Assembly: GCF_042186555.1 (NCBI RefSeq)
Contig: NC_133324.1
Coordinates: forward strand, 130,541,655-130,605,654
Source of the DNA: Aquarana catesbeiana
Lineage: Eukaryota > Chordata > Amphibia > Anura > Ranidae
Length of the DNA: 64,000 bases
Direction of reading: 5' to 3'
The position numbers and the translations under genes were made by a program. Shown one piece after another: positions 21,600 through 33,872 of the stretch; the stretch's first letter is position 1, and every line of letters starts with the position of its first letter. Below the pieces are notes generated by a model. That model saw only the letters and a program-made list of their open reading frames with translations, was not told where the DNA came from and made no database searches.

Positions 21600-22445
21600 G
21601 TTGGAGATTGTTACTCTTTAACACTGTTTCTTAGTGCAGGGGTACCACAAGGATGTGTGCTTAGCCCCATTTTGTTTACTTTATACACTTATAATTGTAT
21701 CTCCTGCTTTGAGATGGACTCTGTGTTAAAATTTGCAGACAACACCACGGTAGTGGGAAAAAAAAGGAGAGGCGAAGAGTCTGCTTATCACAAGGACATA
21801 AAAAATCTAGTTGGTTGGTGCAGAGAAAACAACTTAAATGTTAAATGTAACATTAAGGTGTAGCTAAGGTGAAGGAAATTATTATTGATTTTAGGAAAGT
21901 ATAGAAAGTTATCTACAAACTGGTGGTGATTGATGGGATGGTGGTTGAGAAGGTAGAGGAGTTCCCCTTCTTGGGAGCAATGGTTAGGGAAGATCTGTTG
22001 TGGACAGGGCACAAATTCTGTCTGGTGGGTAAGACTCATCAGAGACTGTACTTTTTGGGGAAGCTATGGAGGACAGGCTTTTCGGAGCAAGTCCCCATTT
22101 GTTTCTATAAGACTGCAACTGAAAGTGTGTTAATATCACATTTCTCTGTAGCAAGGATCATGCACGGTCCATGACGGAAATGCCTTGCAAAGTGTAATAA
22201 ATACGGTACAGAAGATTATTGTAGGACTTAGCTTACCGAGTATTGAGGATCTGGGTAAGGGGAGGTGCCTCCAGAGATTGATTAATATTTTGGAAGATAT
22301 TTAGCATTCTGGTAATAGTCTGTATAGTTTGCTACCTTCTGGTAAATAGTATAGAAGTATATTCTCCCGTAACTCAAGGTTGCAGAATAGCTTTTTTCCT
22401 CAATCCATATGGCTCTTGAATGCTCAAGGTGGTTTGGTATAGACT
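21600..22445 (+). pseudogene. L2-like LINE reverse transcriptase remnant
   Basis: Broken frames on the plus strand give an RT core and thumb in order: SAGVPQGCVLSPILFTLYT, LKFADNTTVVG (the catalytic FADD box mutated to FADN), NLVGWCRENNLNV, then VVEKVEEFPFLGAMVRE, QRLYFLGKLWR and CFYKTATESVL. Further on (22178-22440), a third set of frames gives IIVGLSLPSIEDLG-like and SLYSLLPSG segments. The order and motifs match the C-terminal half of L2/Rex1-type non-LTR elements. The frames are joined only by indels and stops. The endonuclease and 5' part are absent. Confidence 0.75.
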
Positions 22446-22492
22446 GATTGGAGTTATGTATTTATTATGGTATGTGTGTTGTTTTCATTTAA

Positions 22493-23079
22493 AAAGTTAC
22501 TACAATTTTGTTGAGAAAAAAACATTCCCCTCTGAGTGATCTATGCACATTGCAAGGATTTTAACAGACTTTGTTGTAAATTCCAACCTTTTGTTATTCT
22601 GAGGGAATAGCTGTTTGGTTGCCTGTGTGCATGTGGAAAGTGAGTCTGTATGGGAGTGGTTTTGTAATTACCAATCATCTGCTGCACCTGAAGGGCTCTA
22701 CTGAGGAAAAATTGCAGGGTCTGCATCCCTTTAGACGTTGCCAGATGTGCTTTGCCTTTGGGAGTAGCTCACCAAAAATTACATTTTTGTTGCAGGGGAT
22801 GTTCAAAATTGAATTTGTATCTTAGTGCAGACTTCTGGGAGAATCAGTGAGCCAATCACACAAGCAGGAAAAGACATATCTGGTGGGCGTTCTGTACACC
22901 TCCATGTTGCCATATTGCATTACATTTTACAGAAAATTACAGTGCTGCAGATTGAAAAGTAAAGGTAATTTTTAATAGCATTCAATTACAATATGACTTG
23001 TGTTGCGATTGTATACGCTATATTATATTTATATTTTTTTATTTGCTAATTTCTTTTCCCACGAAAGTGTAGTTACAGT
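22493..23079. mobile_element. TTAA-flanked non-autonomous element (AGTTAC ends)
   Basis: TTAA lies at 22489-22492 and 23080-23083. The ends AAAGTTACTACAATTTTGTTG (left) and CGAAAGTGTAGTTACAGTTT (right) form an imperfect inverted pair. The interior matches 42716-43181 and, more weakly, 1010-1486. It has no coding capacity. TTAA targets suggest mobilisation by piggyBac- or Kolobok-type transposases. Confidence 0.75.
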
Positions 23080-23164
23080 TTAAGGGTTTTTATGTTAGGT
23101 GTGGAATTTTCTTTTAATGTGTGAGATCTACAACTGAGTTTCATTTTATGATATGTTATGATTG

Positions 23165-23880
23165 TTGTAAAATGACAAATACATTCTGGCTCATGGTTGC
23201 ATTGTGTCTTATCAGTTTGGTTGCCCTTCTCTGCACTTTCTCCAGTTCCCCGATATCCTTTTTGAGAACTGGTGCCCAAAACTGAACTCCATATTCCAGA
23301 TGAGGTCTTATTAATGATTTGTACAGGGGCAAAATGATATCTCTCTCTGGAGTCCATACCTCTCTTAATACAAGAAAGGACTTTGCTCACTTTGGAAACC
23401 ACAGCTTGGCATTACATGCTATTATTGAGCTTATGATCTACCAAAACCAGATCCTTGTCCACTATGGATTCCCCCATGCATGCATATTCTTAGCCCCCAA
23501 GTGCAAAACTTTACATTTATCAACATTAAACCTCATTTTCCACTTAGTTGCCCAATTAGACAGTGCATTGAGGTTGGCTTGTAAATTGGAGACATCCTGT
23601 AAGGACGTTATTCCACTGCATAACTTAGTGTCATCTGCAAATTCAGAAATTTTACTTTTAATCCCAGACCCTATATCATTTATAAAGATAATAAAAAGTA
23701 AGGGTCCCAGCACTGAACCTTGGGGTACACCACTGATAACCTTAGACAATTCAGAGTAAGAGTCATTAACCACTACTCTCTGAAATCTGTCTTTTAGCCA
23801 GTTTTCTATCCATATACAAATTGAGCCTGTAGACTTTACCTTATACACGAGCCGTGTCAAACGCTTTTGCAAAATCCAGG
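23165..23880 (-). pseudogene. CR1-type LINE fragment (RT region)
   Basis: Minus-strand frames show FQRVVVNDSYSELSKVISG, GVPQGSVLGPLLFIIFIND and the FADDTKL catalytic box, then WKMRFNVDKCKVLHLGAKN (23462-23872). Downstream, in other frames, come VLSCIKRGMDSRE and the thumb region. It is clearly related to, but diverged from, the ORF2 at 16268-19219, and belongs to another CR1 subfamily. It lacks the endonuclease and both ends, and has frameshifts near 23300-23460. Confidence 0.85.
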
Positions 23881-23884
23881 TTCT

Positions 23885-25334
23885 CTGTTTTCATATAATG
23901 TATAGTTTGGGGTCTTTATAGAACCTTCAAGTCTTTAATGCACTTTTTATCACGCATGTGAAGAATGAAAAGATTGGCACAGCCATGTAAGCCATAATAT
24001 GGGAATGTACTCCTTGTAGAAAGGGTTAAATAGTTGACCATAACAAACAGAATGCAGATATTCAAATGACTCTTTTCTATGCCAAGGCAAGCGCAGGTTT
24101 CCTTTCATTTCATTAGGAAGGGTAAGCAGTGTGAGCACAAAGTAAGCCCCCCCACCTTAATTTAGAACAGTATTAATAAGAAAACAGAGTAGGCACTGGT
24201 TTACAAGACATTTAAAACCATATGTATAGATTAATTAAATGAATGTGAGGGAGGAGGGGAACTCAGAAAATAACAATGCTGCAGCGTATACATGGAAAGA
24301 TTTTTCATTTTGTTTCGCTTCAGCTCTGCCCCTGCAACAGAGGATCTAATCAATCTGCCGGCTATTAAGTTTGTTAATTGATAATGCATACTAATTAGGC
24401 TGAGCGCAGTTACTTAAGAGACTTTGCTAAGGTGATTGTAGGCACAAGTCCAAATGGAGTTTAAAGTATTCTGTGTGAGGTTAAAATCCATCAACCAGAA
24501 TAGATGGATTTTATATTATAGCAGAAGGCACAACATACTCATAAGTATTAAATGTATGGGACTATTAGCCATTGTTCTGCTGAAACACTGCTGAACGATG
24601 AAATTGCAGGGATGTTCAATAAAAGCTACAACTTGAATGTCTCTGCATTGTTGCAGGAATAGCTTGTTAGTAGAGTAAATATTAATATTACCTTTTCATA
24701 TAATGATTATTTAATTACATATTTTGAAGGCTTATACTAGTGAACCATGTAGGCACATTACCTTAAAAAACAGTACCCTTCACAAGATGCTATTTAGGTC
24801 TAACATAGACTCATAGTGGTCTTGTGTTTGATGATGTTACAATAATCTTAAATCGGGTTACAGCTCAATTTCAACGCAACAGTATTATAAGGTAGAATAA
24901 CATACTACCGAGCTGAACATGGTTGTAAACGTTCCTTAAAAGAAAAAAAAAAATTAAAATAACAGACATGTTATTAGTAAAACAAGAAATCAATACAGTT
25001 CCTAGATTTCCGAGGCGCCGGATATCAAAGTGTCTCTATACTGTTAGATGTGCCAAACAGTCCCATGAAGTAAGTAGTGATGATCAGGATGGTGTGAAAG
25101 AACACACAGAGTGCAGATCTCTGACTTCAGTTGATCACTCAAAGCAAAATTTGCTTGTATTAAATCACAGGTTCAGATGTTCCATCCAGCACATTGATGT
25201 TTCTTCGTATTCCAAAAACTTTACATTCCATAGTCCCGTAAATGTCATATAAGAAAACTCCAATAGTGCAATAACGTACAAATATAGATAAAGTAATTGC
25301 AAAGTCTCATTTAAAAAAACATAAAAAAAAAAAA
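23885..25334. other. Intergenic; candidate conserved block at 24295-24480
   Basis: No gene is recognised. The segment 24295-24480 (GGATCTAATCAATCTGCCGG, GTTTGTTAATTGATAATGCA, CATACTAATTAGGCTGAGCG) is non-repetitive and packed with TAAT/ATTA cores, in a style typical of deeply conserved vertebrate enhancers. This is an impression from composition only. The remainder is AT-rich and featureless. Confidence 0.35.
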
Positions 25335-25719
25335 AAACATGTTATACTTACCTGCTCTATATAGTTGGTTTTGCACAGAGCAGTGTGGATCCTCCACTTC
25401 TCGGGTGCCACTTTGCTGCTCCTGGCCCCTTCCTCCTGTCGAGTGCCCCACAGCAAGAAGCACCCCAGCCAAGCTGCAGCTCCGTGTGTCCATTCAGACA
25501 CAGAGTTGCCATTCTCTCTCCCCTGATTGGCTAACCGACTTTGAGCCAATGGTGTCGCTGCTGTGTCTCAGCCAATCAGGAGGGAGAGTCCTGGGTGGTC
25601 AAGGGATTCGTGACATCGATGGACAGAGAGGGGGCTCTGGTAAGTATTAGTGAGTGCTGGGGTGGCTGCTATGCACAGAAGGCTTTTTATCTTAAAGCAT
25701 AGAATGCCTTTATAACTCC
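25335..25719. repeat. Frog-type 'TATACTTACCTG' interspersed repeat
   Basis: It shares the order of motifs ACATGTTATACTTACCTGCT, TGCACAGAGCAG, a GC-rich middle with GGCTCC/GATTGGCTGAG, and GGTAAGTATTAGTGAG with copies at 28655-29130, 31265-32255 and 37430-39062. Coding frames across its GC-rich middle are by-products. The GTAAGTAT and TTACCTGC edges resemble splice sites, but they are part of the repeat. Confidence 0.65.
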
Positions 25720-25723
25720 TTTA

Positions 25724-27972
25724 CCCACTTGCCGACCGCCTCACGCAGATATACTGCGGCAGAATGGCACGGGCAGGCAAAATCACGTACCTGGTACGTG
25801 ATTGCCTTCCCGCGGGCGGGGGTCCGACCGGACCCCCCCGGTGCCCGAGGCGGTCGGCTTTGGTCTGGGAGTGTTCAGAGATGAGGGGGAGGCCATCCAT
25901 TCGTGGCCCCCCTCGCGATCGCTCCCAGCCAATGAGATCATTCCCCTGCCTCTGTATAGTACACAGAGGCAGAGGAAATGATGTCATCTCTCCTCGGCTC
26001 GGCATTTTCCGTTCCGGCGCCGAGGAGAGAAGACTGCAATGTGAGTGTAAAACACACACACACATACAGTAGAACATGCCAGGCACACAAAACACCCCCG
26101 ATCACCCCCTAATCACCCCTCCCCCCGGTCACACTGACACCAAGCAGTTTTTTTTTTTCTGATTACTGCATGGTGTGACAGTTAGTGTGGTAGGGCAGTT
26201 AGTGTTAGCCCCCTTTAGGTCTAGGATACCCCCCTAACACCCCTAATAAAGTTTTAACCCCTTGATAACCCCCCGTCGCAAGTGTCACTAAGCGATCATT
26301 TTTCTGATTGCTGTATTAGTGTCGGGGTGATGCTAGTTAGGGAGGTAAATATTTAGGTTCGCCGTCAGTGTTTTATAGCGTCAGGGACCCCCATATACTA
26401 CCTAATAAAGGTTTTAACCCCTTGATTGCCCCCTAGTTAACCCTTTCACCACTGATCACTGTACAACCGTTACGGGTGACGCTGGTTAGTTCGTTTATTT
26501 TTTATAGTGTCAGGGCACCCGACTTTAGCTGCTTCTCCTGAGTATGGGGATACCACATGTGTGAGACTTTTTGGGAGCCTAGCCGTGTACGGGACCCCGA
26601 AAACCAAGCACAGCTTTCAGGCTTTCTAAGGGCGTAAATTTTTGATTTCACTCTTCACTGCCTATCACAGTTTCGGAGGCCATGGAATGCCCAGGTGGCA
26701 CAAAACCCCCCCAAATGACCCCATTTTGGAAAGTAGACACCCCAAGCTATTTGCTAAGAGGTATAGTGAGTATTTTGCAGACCTCACTTTTTGTCACAAA
26801 GTTTTGAAAATTGAAAAAAGAAAAAAAAAATGTTTTTTCTTGTCTTTCTTCATTTTCAAAAACAAATGGGAGCTGCAAAATACTCACCATGCCTCTCAGC
26901 AAATAGCTTGGGGTGTTCTACTTCCCAAAAAGTCCCACACATGTGGTATCTCCATACTCAGGAGAAGCAGCTTTTGCACAACTTTGTGCAAAAAAAAAAA
27001 AAAATTTGTCACTTTCCCGCAACTTGTGTCAAAATATAAAATATTCCATGGACTCAACATGCCTCAAAGCAAATAGCTTGGGGTGTCTACTTTCCAAAAT
27101 GGGGTCATTGGGGGGGTCTTGTGCCATCTGGGCATTTTATGGCCTTCAAAACTGTGATAGGTAGTGAGAAGTAAAATCAAAAATTTACGCCCTTAGAAAA
27201 CCTAAAGGCGGTGATTGGTTTTTGGGGCCCCGTACGCGGCTAGGCTCCCAAAAAGTCCCACACATGTGGTATCCCCGTACTCAGGAGAAGCAGCTGAATA
27301 TATTTTGGGGTGCAATTCCACATATGCCCATGGCCTGTGTGAGCAATATATCATTTAGTGACAACTTTTTGTAATTTTTTTTTTTGTCATTATTCAATCA
27401 CTTGGGACAAAAAAAAATAATATTCAATGGGCTCAACATGCCTCTCAGCAATTTCCTTGGGGTGTCTACTTTCCAAAATGGGGTCATTTGGGGGGGGTTT
27501 TGTACCGCCCTGCCATTTTAGCACCTCAAGAAATGACATAGGCAGTCATAAACTAAAAGCTGTGTAAATTCCAGAAAATGTACCCTAGTTTGTAGACGCT
27601 ATAACTTTTGCGCAAACCAATAAATATATGCTTATTGACATTACTTTTACCAAAGACATGTGGCCGAATACATTTTGGCCTAAATGTATGACTAAAATTG
27701 AATTTATTGGATTTTTTTTATAACAAAAAGTAGAAAATATCATTTTTTTTCAACATTTTCGGTCTTTTTCCTTTTTTAGCGCAAAAAATAAAAACCGCAG
27801 AGGTGATCAAATACCATCAAAAGAAAGCTCTATTTGTGGGAAGAAAAGGACGCAAATTTTGTTTGGGTACAGCATTGCATGACCGCGCAATTAGCAGTTA
27901 AAGCGACGCAGTGCCAAATTGTAAAAAATGCTCTGGTCAGGAAGGGGGTAAATCCTTCCGGGGCTGAAGTGG
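25724..27972. mobile_element. Large TTAA-type non-autonomous element with internal inverted repeat
   Basis: The left end CCCACTTGCCGACCGCCTCA follows TTTA (a probable decayed TTAA); the right end GGGGCTGAAGTGG is followed by TTAA (27973-27976). Related ends bound 41805-42711 and 45144-46112. Inside, CTGCTTCTCCTGAGTATGGG (26529) with the following ~190 bp returns inverted near 27105-27290, and the TGCCTCTCAGCAA, GGGGTGTCTACTTTCCAAAA and TCCCACACATGTGGTAT motifs recur several times. Open frames there (such as 26642-27076) follow from this repeat structure. It encodes no recognisable transposase. Confidence 0.75.
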
Positions 27973-27976
27973 TTAA

Positions 27977-28654
27977 GATTTATTGTTCAAAATGTTACTC
28001 ACAAAAGTATTAAAAACATAGGCACATCATGTGTTTTGGCCATATAATGGTCCTCTATGCCTGGCCGTCCCTGCATCACACTCAGTGTGCTGGTAATCTG
28101 GTGCCTCACCTGATTCTTCTGCAAATTCGGGACTCAGCATCACTTCCAGGATGACACGTGATGTCACTTCTGGACGCCGTGCGGCTGTGCCCTGACCCAG
28201 CGTTACATTAATCTGACTTTTTTGAAAGACTAAGCCGCACGGCAACAGGAACCTTTATAGCCCTCCCTCCAAAAGGATAAACCCCTTAGGCACCAGTAGC
28301 GACACTTTGTGCCCAATGGTAACCACTTTTCACAAACAGTATCACACAGAAATAGACTTATCATGGCATACATATATTTCTACTAAAATAATTATAATCA
28401 ACTCAATACATGAAAAGTCATACTCTGATAATGCAATATATCTAAATCCTCATTATTATTATTACATGAGAGAGAATATAAAAAAATATTGAATTAAACA
28501 ATATAATATAAACATTAATATTATAAAAATGTATATTATAAATATACAGATATTAGGAATAAATTCTCCAAAAACGATTATTACTTTTCCCCCCACCCAA
28601 AATGTACTATAACCAAGTACCTATTTTATTGGTAATCATTATTGAAGCAGCAAA
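27977..28654. other. No gene recognised
   Basis: A GC-richer patch (28040-28250) is followed by very AT-rich sequence. No domain or bounded repeat is identified. Confidence 0.45.
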
Positions 28655-29135
28655 CATGTTATACTTACTTGCTCTGTGCAATGGTTTTGCATGAAGCAGC
28701 TCCGATCCACCTCTTCTCTTATCCCCTGTCGGTGCTCCTGGCTCCTCCCCATCATCTAGCGCCCCTATAGCACTCAGCTACTTGCTATAAGGGCACTCGT
28801 GTGTACTTCCTCCTGAGTACAGCTCGGCCCTGCCCCCCACTCCCCCTTCACTGGCTGTGATTGGCAGCAGTGGGAGCCAATTTCTCCTGCTGCTATATCT
28901 AAGCCAATGAGGATAAAAAAAATTGTGCAAAAGCATTGGAATGATCCCCTTGGACTTTAAAGGGGAAGGAGCCAATGAGGATAGAGAGAGCTAAGAGGGC
29001 CTCTGTTTTCATGCACAGAACTGGTTCGAGATCAGTCTCAGGTAAGTATTAGGATGGGGGGCTGGGGGAGTTGATGCAGCTGTATACTGAAGCTTTTTTT
29101 ACCTTCATGTACTGAATGCATGAAGCTACAAAACC
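28655..29135. repeat. Frog-type 'TATACTTACCTG' interspersed repeat
   Basis: Same motif order as 25335-25719: AACATGTTATACTTACTTGC, a GC-rich middle with GGCTGTGATTGGCAGCAG, then GGTAAGTATTAGGATGG and a closing TTTTACCTTCATGTACTGAA. It is non-coding. Confidence 0.65.
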
Positions 29136-29160
29136 TTCAGCCCACTTTAAGTCAATACAT

Positions 29161-29382
29161 AGGGGTTAATTTACTAAAGGCAAACAGGCTGTTCACGTTG
29201 CAAGGGAATTTTAAATTAGCTTAGTGAATATGGTAAAAATTCACTTTGCAAGGAATACCATACTACATGCAGAGAAAATAAAAAAAATCTGTATTTTTGC
29301 TTTAAATGAAGCTTCACTTCATTCGCTAAGCTAAGGAAAAATTCCCTTGCAACAGCCTAGTTGCCCTTAATAAATCAATCCT
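29161..29382. mobile_element. Fold-back MITE (TTTACTAAAGGCAA type)
   Basis: The left arm AGGGGTTAATTTACTAAAGG, CAGGCTGTTCACGTTGCAAG and GGGAATTTTAAATTAGCTTA pair with the right arm CTAAGCTAAGGAAAAATTCC, CTTGCAACAGCCTAGTTGCC and TTAATAAATCAATCCT. It is non-coding and folds on itself. Confidence 0.7.
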
Positions 29383-30489
29383 ATAAACTCAGCTTGTTTG
29401 GCTGGTATGAGAGAGGACTAATCAATAGCAACTAATTAATAGAAATCGTGAGTGGATTTGTTATTTGTAGGTCAAAAAGTTCACCTTTTGAGAGTTGTAT
29501 GAAAAGTTCACCTCAGAGTATTCACATTTTATGGAAGGGTCTAGCTATTCTGAAGGGTCGGCTCACTGCAGGACCTACATTTCAATCACATGGTGTAAGC
29601 AGCGGTGGTAAATTCCTGACTGATTTCTATTTCTTGGCCTAGGGCTTAGCAAACGTTTGCTGCTTCGTTGTCCTTTTGCAACCATGAGCTCACATCATGT
29701 TGTACTGGTATGTAACATAAGTGGTAAAGGGGTCAACCAGTCCAAACAGTCACAGCAGATGTGTGAAAAAGGGAAAATAGGTTCCTAAAGTCTCAATGCA
29801 ATAAATTCTGACTGGACCCCATGGAACATTCACTTCCAGCCCCAATTCATTGTTTTGGCTTTTACTTTTTTTGCTGAAAAAATCTGCATAGACAAGAGAA
29901 AAGCAGGGTAACATAATTAGGCCTGGTATACATAGAATACTTCTGTAGGGGACAGGGCATCTTATGCAATCAATTTAAATGACTAATATTGACTATGGGA
30001 CTTTATGGAGAAATTCTTCAAAGACATTGGTATAAATCTGATAATGGCTGATGCTCCTCTTTGATGTTAGATAAAAGATAATACTTGCCAAGAGACTAGA
30101 AGAAGCACAATAACAGCTAACATAACCCAAACCACTTCACAATATCATTCTGTACCATGACATTCAGCAGATTGGATTCAATAAGAGCACAAATGACAAC
30201 ACTTTCATGGAAACTCTTTTAATCAGTTGCATAGTAATGAAGCTGGAGAGTTTGCTGAATACACTCTATTGTCTGACCATTAAAACAACTTGAAATGGAG
30301 TCTGGTCATGTATAATGAACAAAACCTAGCAACCACGTCACTTAAAAATATAGGTATCACCCTGCTGTCTTTGCTGGAAGGGTAATATAGAGACAGACTG
30401 GATCAACTCTACATCTGCATTACATCAACATGTGTCTTTAAAATAACGGTGCTGCCTATGGACCAACCTGCTTTGCTTCTACATTTTAT
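29383..30489. other. No gene recognised
   Basis: No coding domain, RNA or bounded repeat is recognised in this AT-rich kilobase. Confidence 0.45.
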
Positions 30490-30772
30490 AATCTTAAGGC
30501 TGGGTTCAAACTGCACGTCGGAGAGGCTCACAGCAGGGGTCCGGTGCGTCCCTGTTCACCATTTCAGGTCCGATTTCAGCCCAAATTTTTGGGCTGAATT
30601 CGGACCTGAAACAGAACAAAAGACGCACAGGTGCAAATTCGCACTGAAGCCGCCCCCCAGAGATGTGTGAACCGGCTCCATAGAGAGCCGGTCACAATCT
30701 CTGACATGCGAATTGGATGCGGAGAAACCCGCAAATTTAATTTGCACTAGTGTGAACCCAGCCTTAATCATA
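30490..30772. mobile_element. MITE with GGCTGGGTTCAAAC ends
   Basis: TTAAGGCTGGGTTCAAACTG on the left and GTGTGAACCCAGCCTTAA on the right are inverted copies. TTAA occurs at both edges and may be the target. The GC-rich inside yields spurious frames. A relative lies at 52270-52560. Confidence 0.8.
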
Positions 30773-31264
30773 ACCAAACCCTGAAAAACAAAAATGTAAT
30801 ATTTTCTCCCTTTCGGTCTCTTGAATGTGCCATTGTTAGTTCAAGAAAATACCTGTATATCTTGTCAGAAATTTTCTGTGCTCTCTGCCTGTGTTGATTA
30901 AATTGATTACATTGTTCTCAGGTATCTATGAAGACTATGGTACCATACCCCTTTATGTTATGTAGATTAGAGAGGGCTTTGTAATCCTATCTCCTTTCTG
31001 TTGTCTTTATACAGGATGAAGGGTTGTTATGCTAAAACAGGTCATAGATGTGCAATTGCCCAATTCCCTCCCGCATATTGTGTTCTCCCGGTGGGGAGCC
31101 TTCCCTGCGGACAGAGCACAATGATAAGTGTTGCTGGCTTTAGCCAGCAGCACTAATCATTCAGGGAAAAACCCAACAGGCTAGTTGTACCAGGGTGCCC
31201 ATACATGGATTGAAATACGTTCGGTCCCTGCTGAACCGGCTGAATTTCGATCCATGTATGGCTG
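30773..31264. other. No gene recognised
   Basis: AT-rich spacer. A short inverted pair, CCATACATGGATTGAAATACG near 31199 and GAATTTCGATCCATGTATGG near 31240, forms a hairpin with arms of about 17 bp. Confidence 0.45.
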
Positions 31265-32255
31265 GCTTAAAGTGGCTCTAAATGCTAAAGGTTTTTTACC
31301 TTCATGCACTCTATGCATGAAGGTAAAAAACTTTCCGTGTGCAGCACCCCCCCCCCCCCCCAATCCTTACCTGAGCTCCCTCCGATCCAGCAATGTTCAT
31401 GATAGCCTTGGCTGTCCCAGAACTCTCCCTCCTCATTGGCTGAGACAGCAGCAGGAGCTACGGCTGTCAATCACAGCCAGCTGGCCAATGAGGAGAGAGC
31501 GGGGGGGGGGGGGGTGAGGGGCCATGCCGCATCTTTATGTATCTTATGGATGCATAGGGCAATGGCTCGGGAGTTAGCATGCAGTGGTGCACCCAGGGCA
31601 AGAGGCTTTCTCTGGGGCACTGCTCAAGGGGGAGGAGCCAGGAGCGCTGGCGGGGGACCCGAAAAGAAGAGAATCAGAGCTGCTCTGTGCAAAACTACTG
31701 CACGGACCAGGTAAGTATAACATGTTTGTTATAAAAAAACAAAGCTTTCTTTCTTTTAAAATATTTTATTGTTTTGAGTTAAATATAGTACAGGTTTACA
31801 AAGAAAGAATTTAACATTCTTGTATATATAAGGTAACTGACAATTGTAATGCATCACATTAGCGATTATGGTATGAGAAGTAGCACACAATATATCTTAA
31901 GTGTTTATATCATATAACGTGAATACAGAAAACAAGCATTATACAAATTAAAGGTAAGATATAGGAGGTATGGGGATGGAATAAGTTTATTAAGAAGTGT
32001 GGGGAAAAGTGAGGTGCAGGAAAGTAAGTATAATAGAGAAAAGGAAGTAAGATAGTTGGGGGAGAATCATTAGGTAGTTCCAGGGCCAAGTTCCTGCAAT
32101 ATGGCTTGGCTTCATCTGGAGATTAAATAAGTTATTCCAACTATCTCTAGTTATTCACACTTCAAGAAAGTCAAGTACTATAGTCAGCAAAGGGGGTAGT
32201 AACTGCACAGTGTTGGGGGTAAGGAAAAACAAAGCTTTAATACCACTTTAGGGCT
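31265..32255. mobile_element. 'CACTTTAA'-ended non-autonomous element with nested retroposon
   Basis: Left edge CTTAAAGTGGCTCTAAATGC and right edge TTTAATACCACTTTAGGGCT are inverted relatives. Just inside the left edge is a perfect-looking hairpin (GTTTTTTACCTTCATGCA and TGCATGAAGGTAAAAAAC). It shares the TACCTG/GGTAAGTATAACATG motifs with 25335, 28655 and 37430. A retroposon is nested at 31749-32224. Frames in the GC-rich middle are not genes. Confidence 0.7.
31749..32224 (-). mobile_element. LINE-type 3' fragment with a 14-bp target duplication
   Basis: AAAAACAAAGCTTT occurs at 31735-31748 and again at 32225-32238, directly flanking 476 bp that interrupt the host repeat. The insert begins with a T-rich stretch (CTTTCTTTTAAAATATTTTA), consistent with the 3' tail of a minus-strand retroposon. 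The duplication length fits target-primed reverse transcription. No coding frame remains, so the parent family is unknown; L1-like is a guess. Confidence 0.75.
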
Positions 32256-33857
32256 GAAAGCATTTTTTGTATCCGAATCATCAGGTGAAAACAAAGGATA
32301 AAAACTTAAACAAGATATATTGCAGCTTTGTTTTTGTTTAGATATGATTTGACCCTTTTACTGCCATAGACAAAAGGGTTACAACAGATTATAACTGCTT
32401 GCAGCAGGCTGGCTTGCTCACCTATACGCTCACAGCAGTTTCATAGGAGGCCAGTTTAGGGTTGCTTCAGCAATCAAAAACCTACAATCATCTGGTGCCC
32501 AGGACCGTCTGTAATTATAAAAGAATGTGATCAGCAGCTAACAAACCACCAATCACATCTATTGGTGAAGTGTTTTGCCTTCTCTCTGCTCCACTGCTGC
32601 CATTTCCTGGTCAGTGCGGGTTTACTTAGATTGCTGACAATGAGGCTGGCTCCCTCTCATCTTGCCGTTCTCATTACTTTTTTTATTTAGAAGTGTGGGA
32701 AGATCAGTAAATGCTATGCTAATGTTAACTGATCACCTGCAGAAAAAACTAAACCAGGAGTGCACATTCATGAATTCAGTGCAGTCCTGGGTGTCTTGAT
32801 GAAGTACCCCTGGATATACAGTATATAGAAGTTTAGAATCATTATAGTAGCAGTTGCTTGCCATTGTGAATCAGTGCAGGTTTTTTTTCTAACACATAAA
32901 GTATGATCCATTACTCATGACTGTTGTGTGTCGTAACAAAAGTTTGGGGTGCAAAAAGTTAGTAACAGGGATCCATTTTTCATAAACGAATTCCTCATAT
33001 AACGCTTTGCAATTGTTCTAAGGCTGCAGATGTGGACTGATGCAAATCATTTTTTTGACTACAGTTTGGGACCCTCAATATCCTCTAATAACTAAACATA
33101 CACACATGCTGTAGGATAAGAGTGATTTAGGTGCAACCATGCAGCAAATTGTTAATAGAAAGTCTGAAGACCCACAGAAGAGGTCAAAGTGTTAAACTAT
33201 TGACAATGAGTTAGAAAATAATCAACCCCACTTCTTATAGTTTACTGCCTAAAAATAACAGTATCATTTTCAGTCTATTGATTGGTTAAATACTAATTAA
33301 AAGTGTGTGCTTATGTTATGCCTATTTTATGTTAGTGCTTTCTTGCCCATAGAATTTAATGCCTAGGGGCTGCTCAAACCAGAATTTGCAGCAGTGCCTC
33401 TGCCTCCACATTAGCCTTAGCCCTTCTAGTGCAACCAGTCTCTGTTATAGAGCTGGGAAATGTGTTGCAGCTTTTTATTCGCTGTGCAGGTCTTTACTGT
33501 ACAATGTGTACAAGTCCAAGAAGAGAGGTTTATACTTTCATTTAATACTGGTAGAGATGGCATGATCAGGAAAAAGATTTGGATCTATTATATTTGGCCA
33601 TTTCCTATTGACCGATATTGTCTTAAAGTTGCATTCCATTTTCCTTATTATTATTATTCCATATTTTCATTAAAACTGACACAGTCTTCAAGCTGAGCAA
33701 TTCTAATGTTTAGTATGGTATTTATTTTCTGCATCTGTGTGCCCTAGCTAGCTAAAACTCTTTGGATTCCAGTAACCTTAAAGCTCCAGTCCACCCACAA
33801 AAAAAACAACAAACTCCTTTCCTTTCTGTTTCATGAACATGGTGCTCATTTTATTAT
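32256..33857. other. No gene recognised
   Basis: About 1.6 kb of low-GC sequence without recognised repeats, domains or RNA genes. The frames at 33359-33696 overlap each other in different phases and have no known similarity. Confidence 0.45.
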
Positions 33858-33872
33858 AAAATTAAAATTGTG

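Noticed and set aside
25600..25660. GGTAAGTATTAGTGAG as a splice donor of a host exon
   Set aside because: The same motif recurs at the same place in each copy of the interspersed repeat (28655, 31265, 37430), so it is repeat sequence.
26642..27164. 144-residue frame and overlapping frames in the large TTAA element
   Set aside because: They lie in the internal inverted/direct repeat region and contain low-complexity Lys/Phe runs from A/T tracts.
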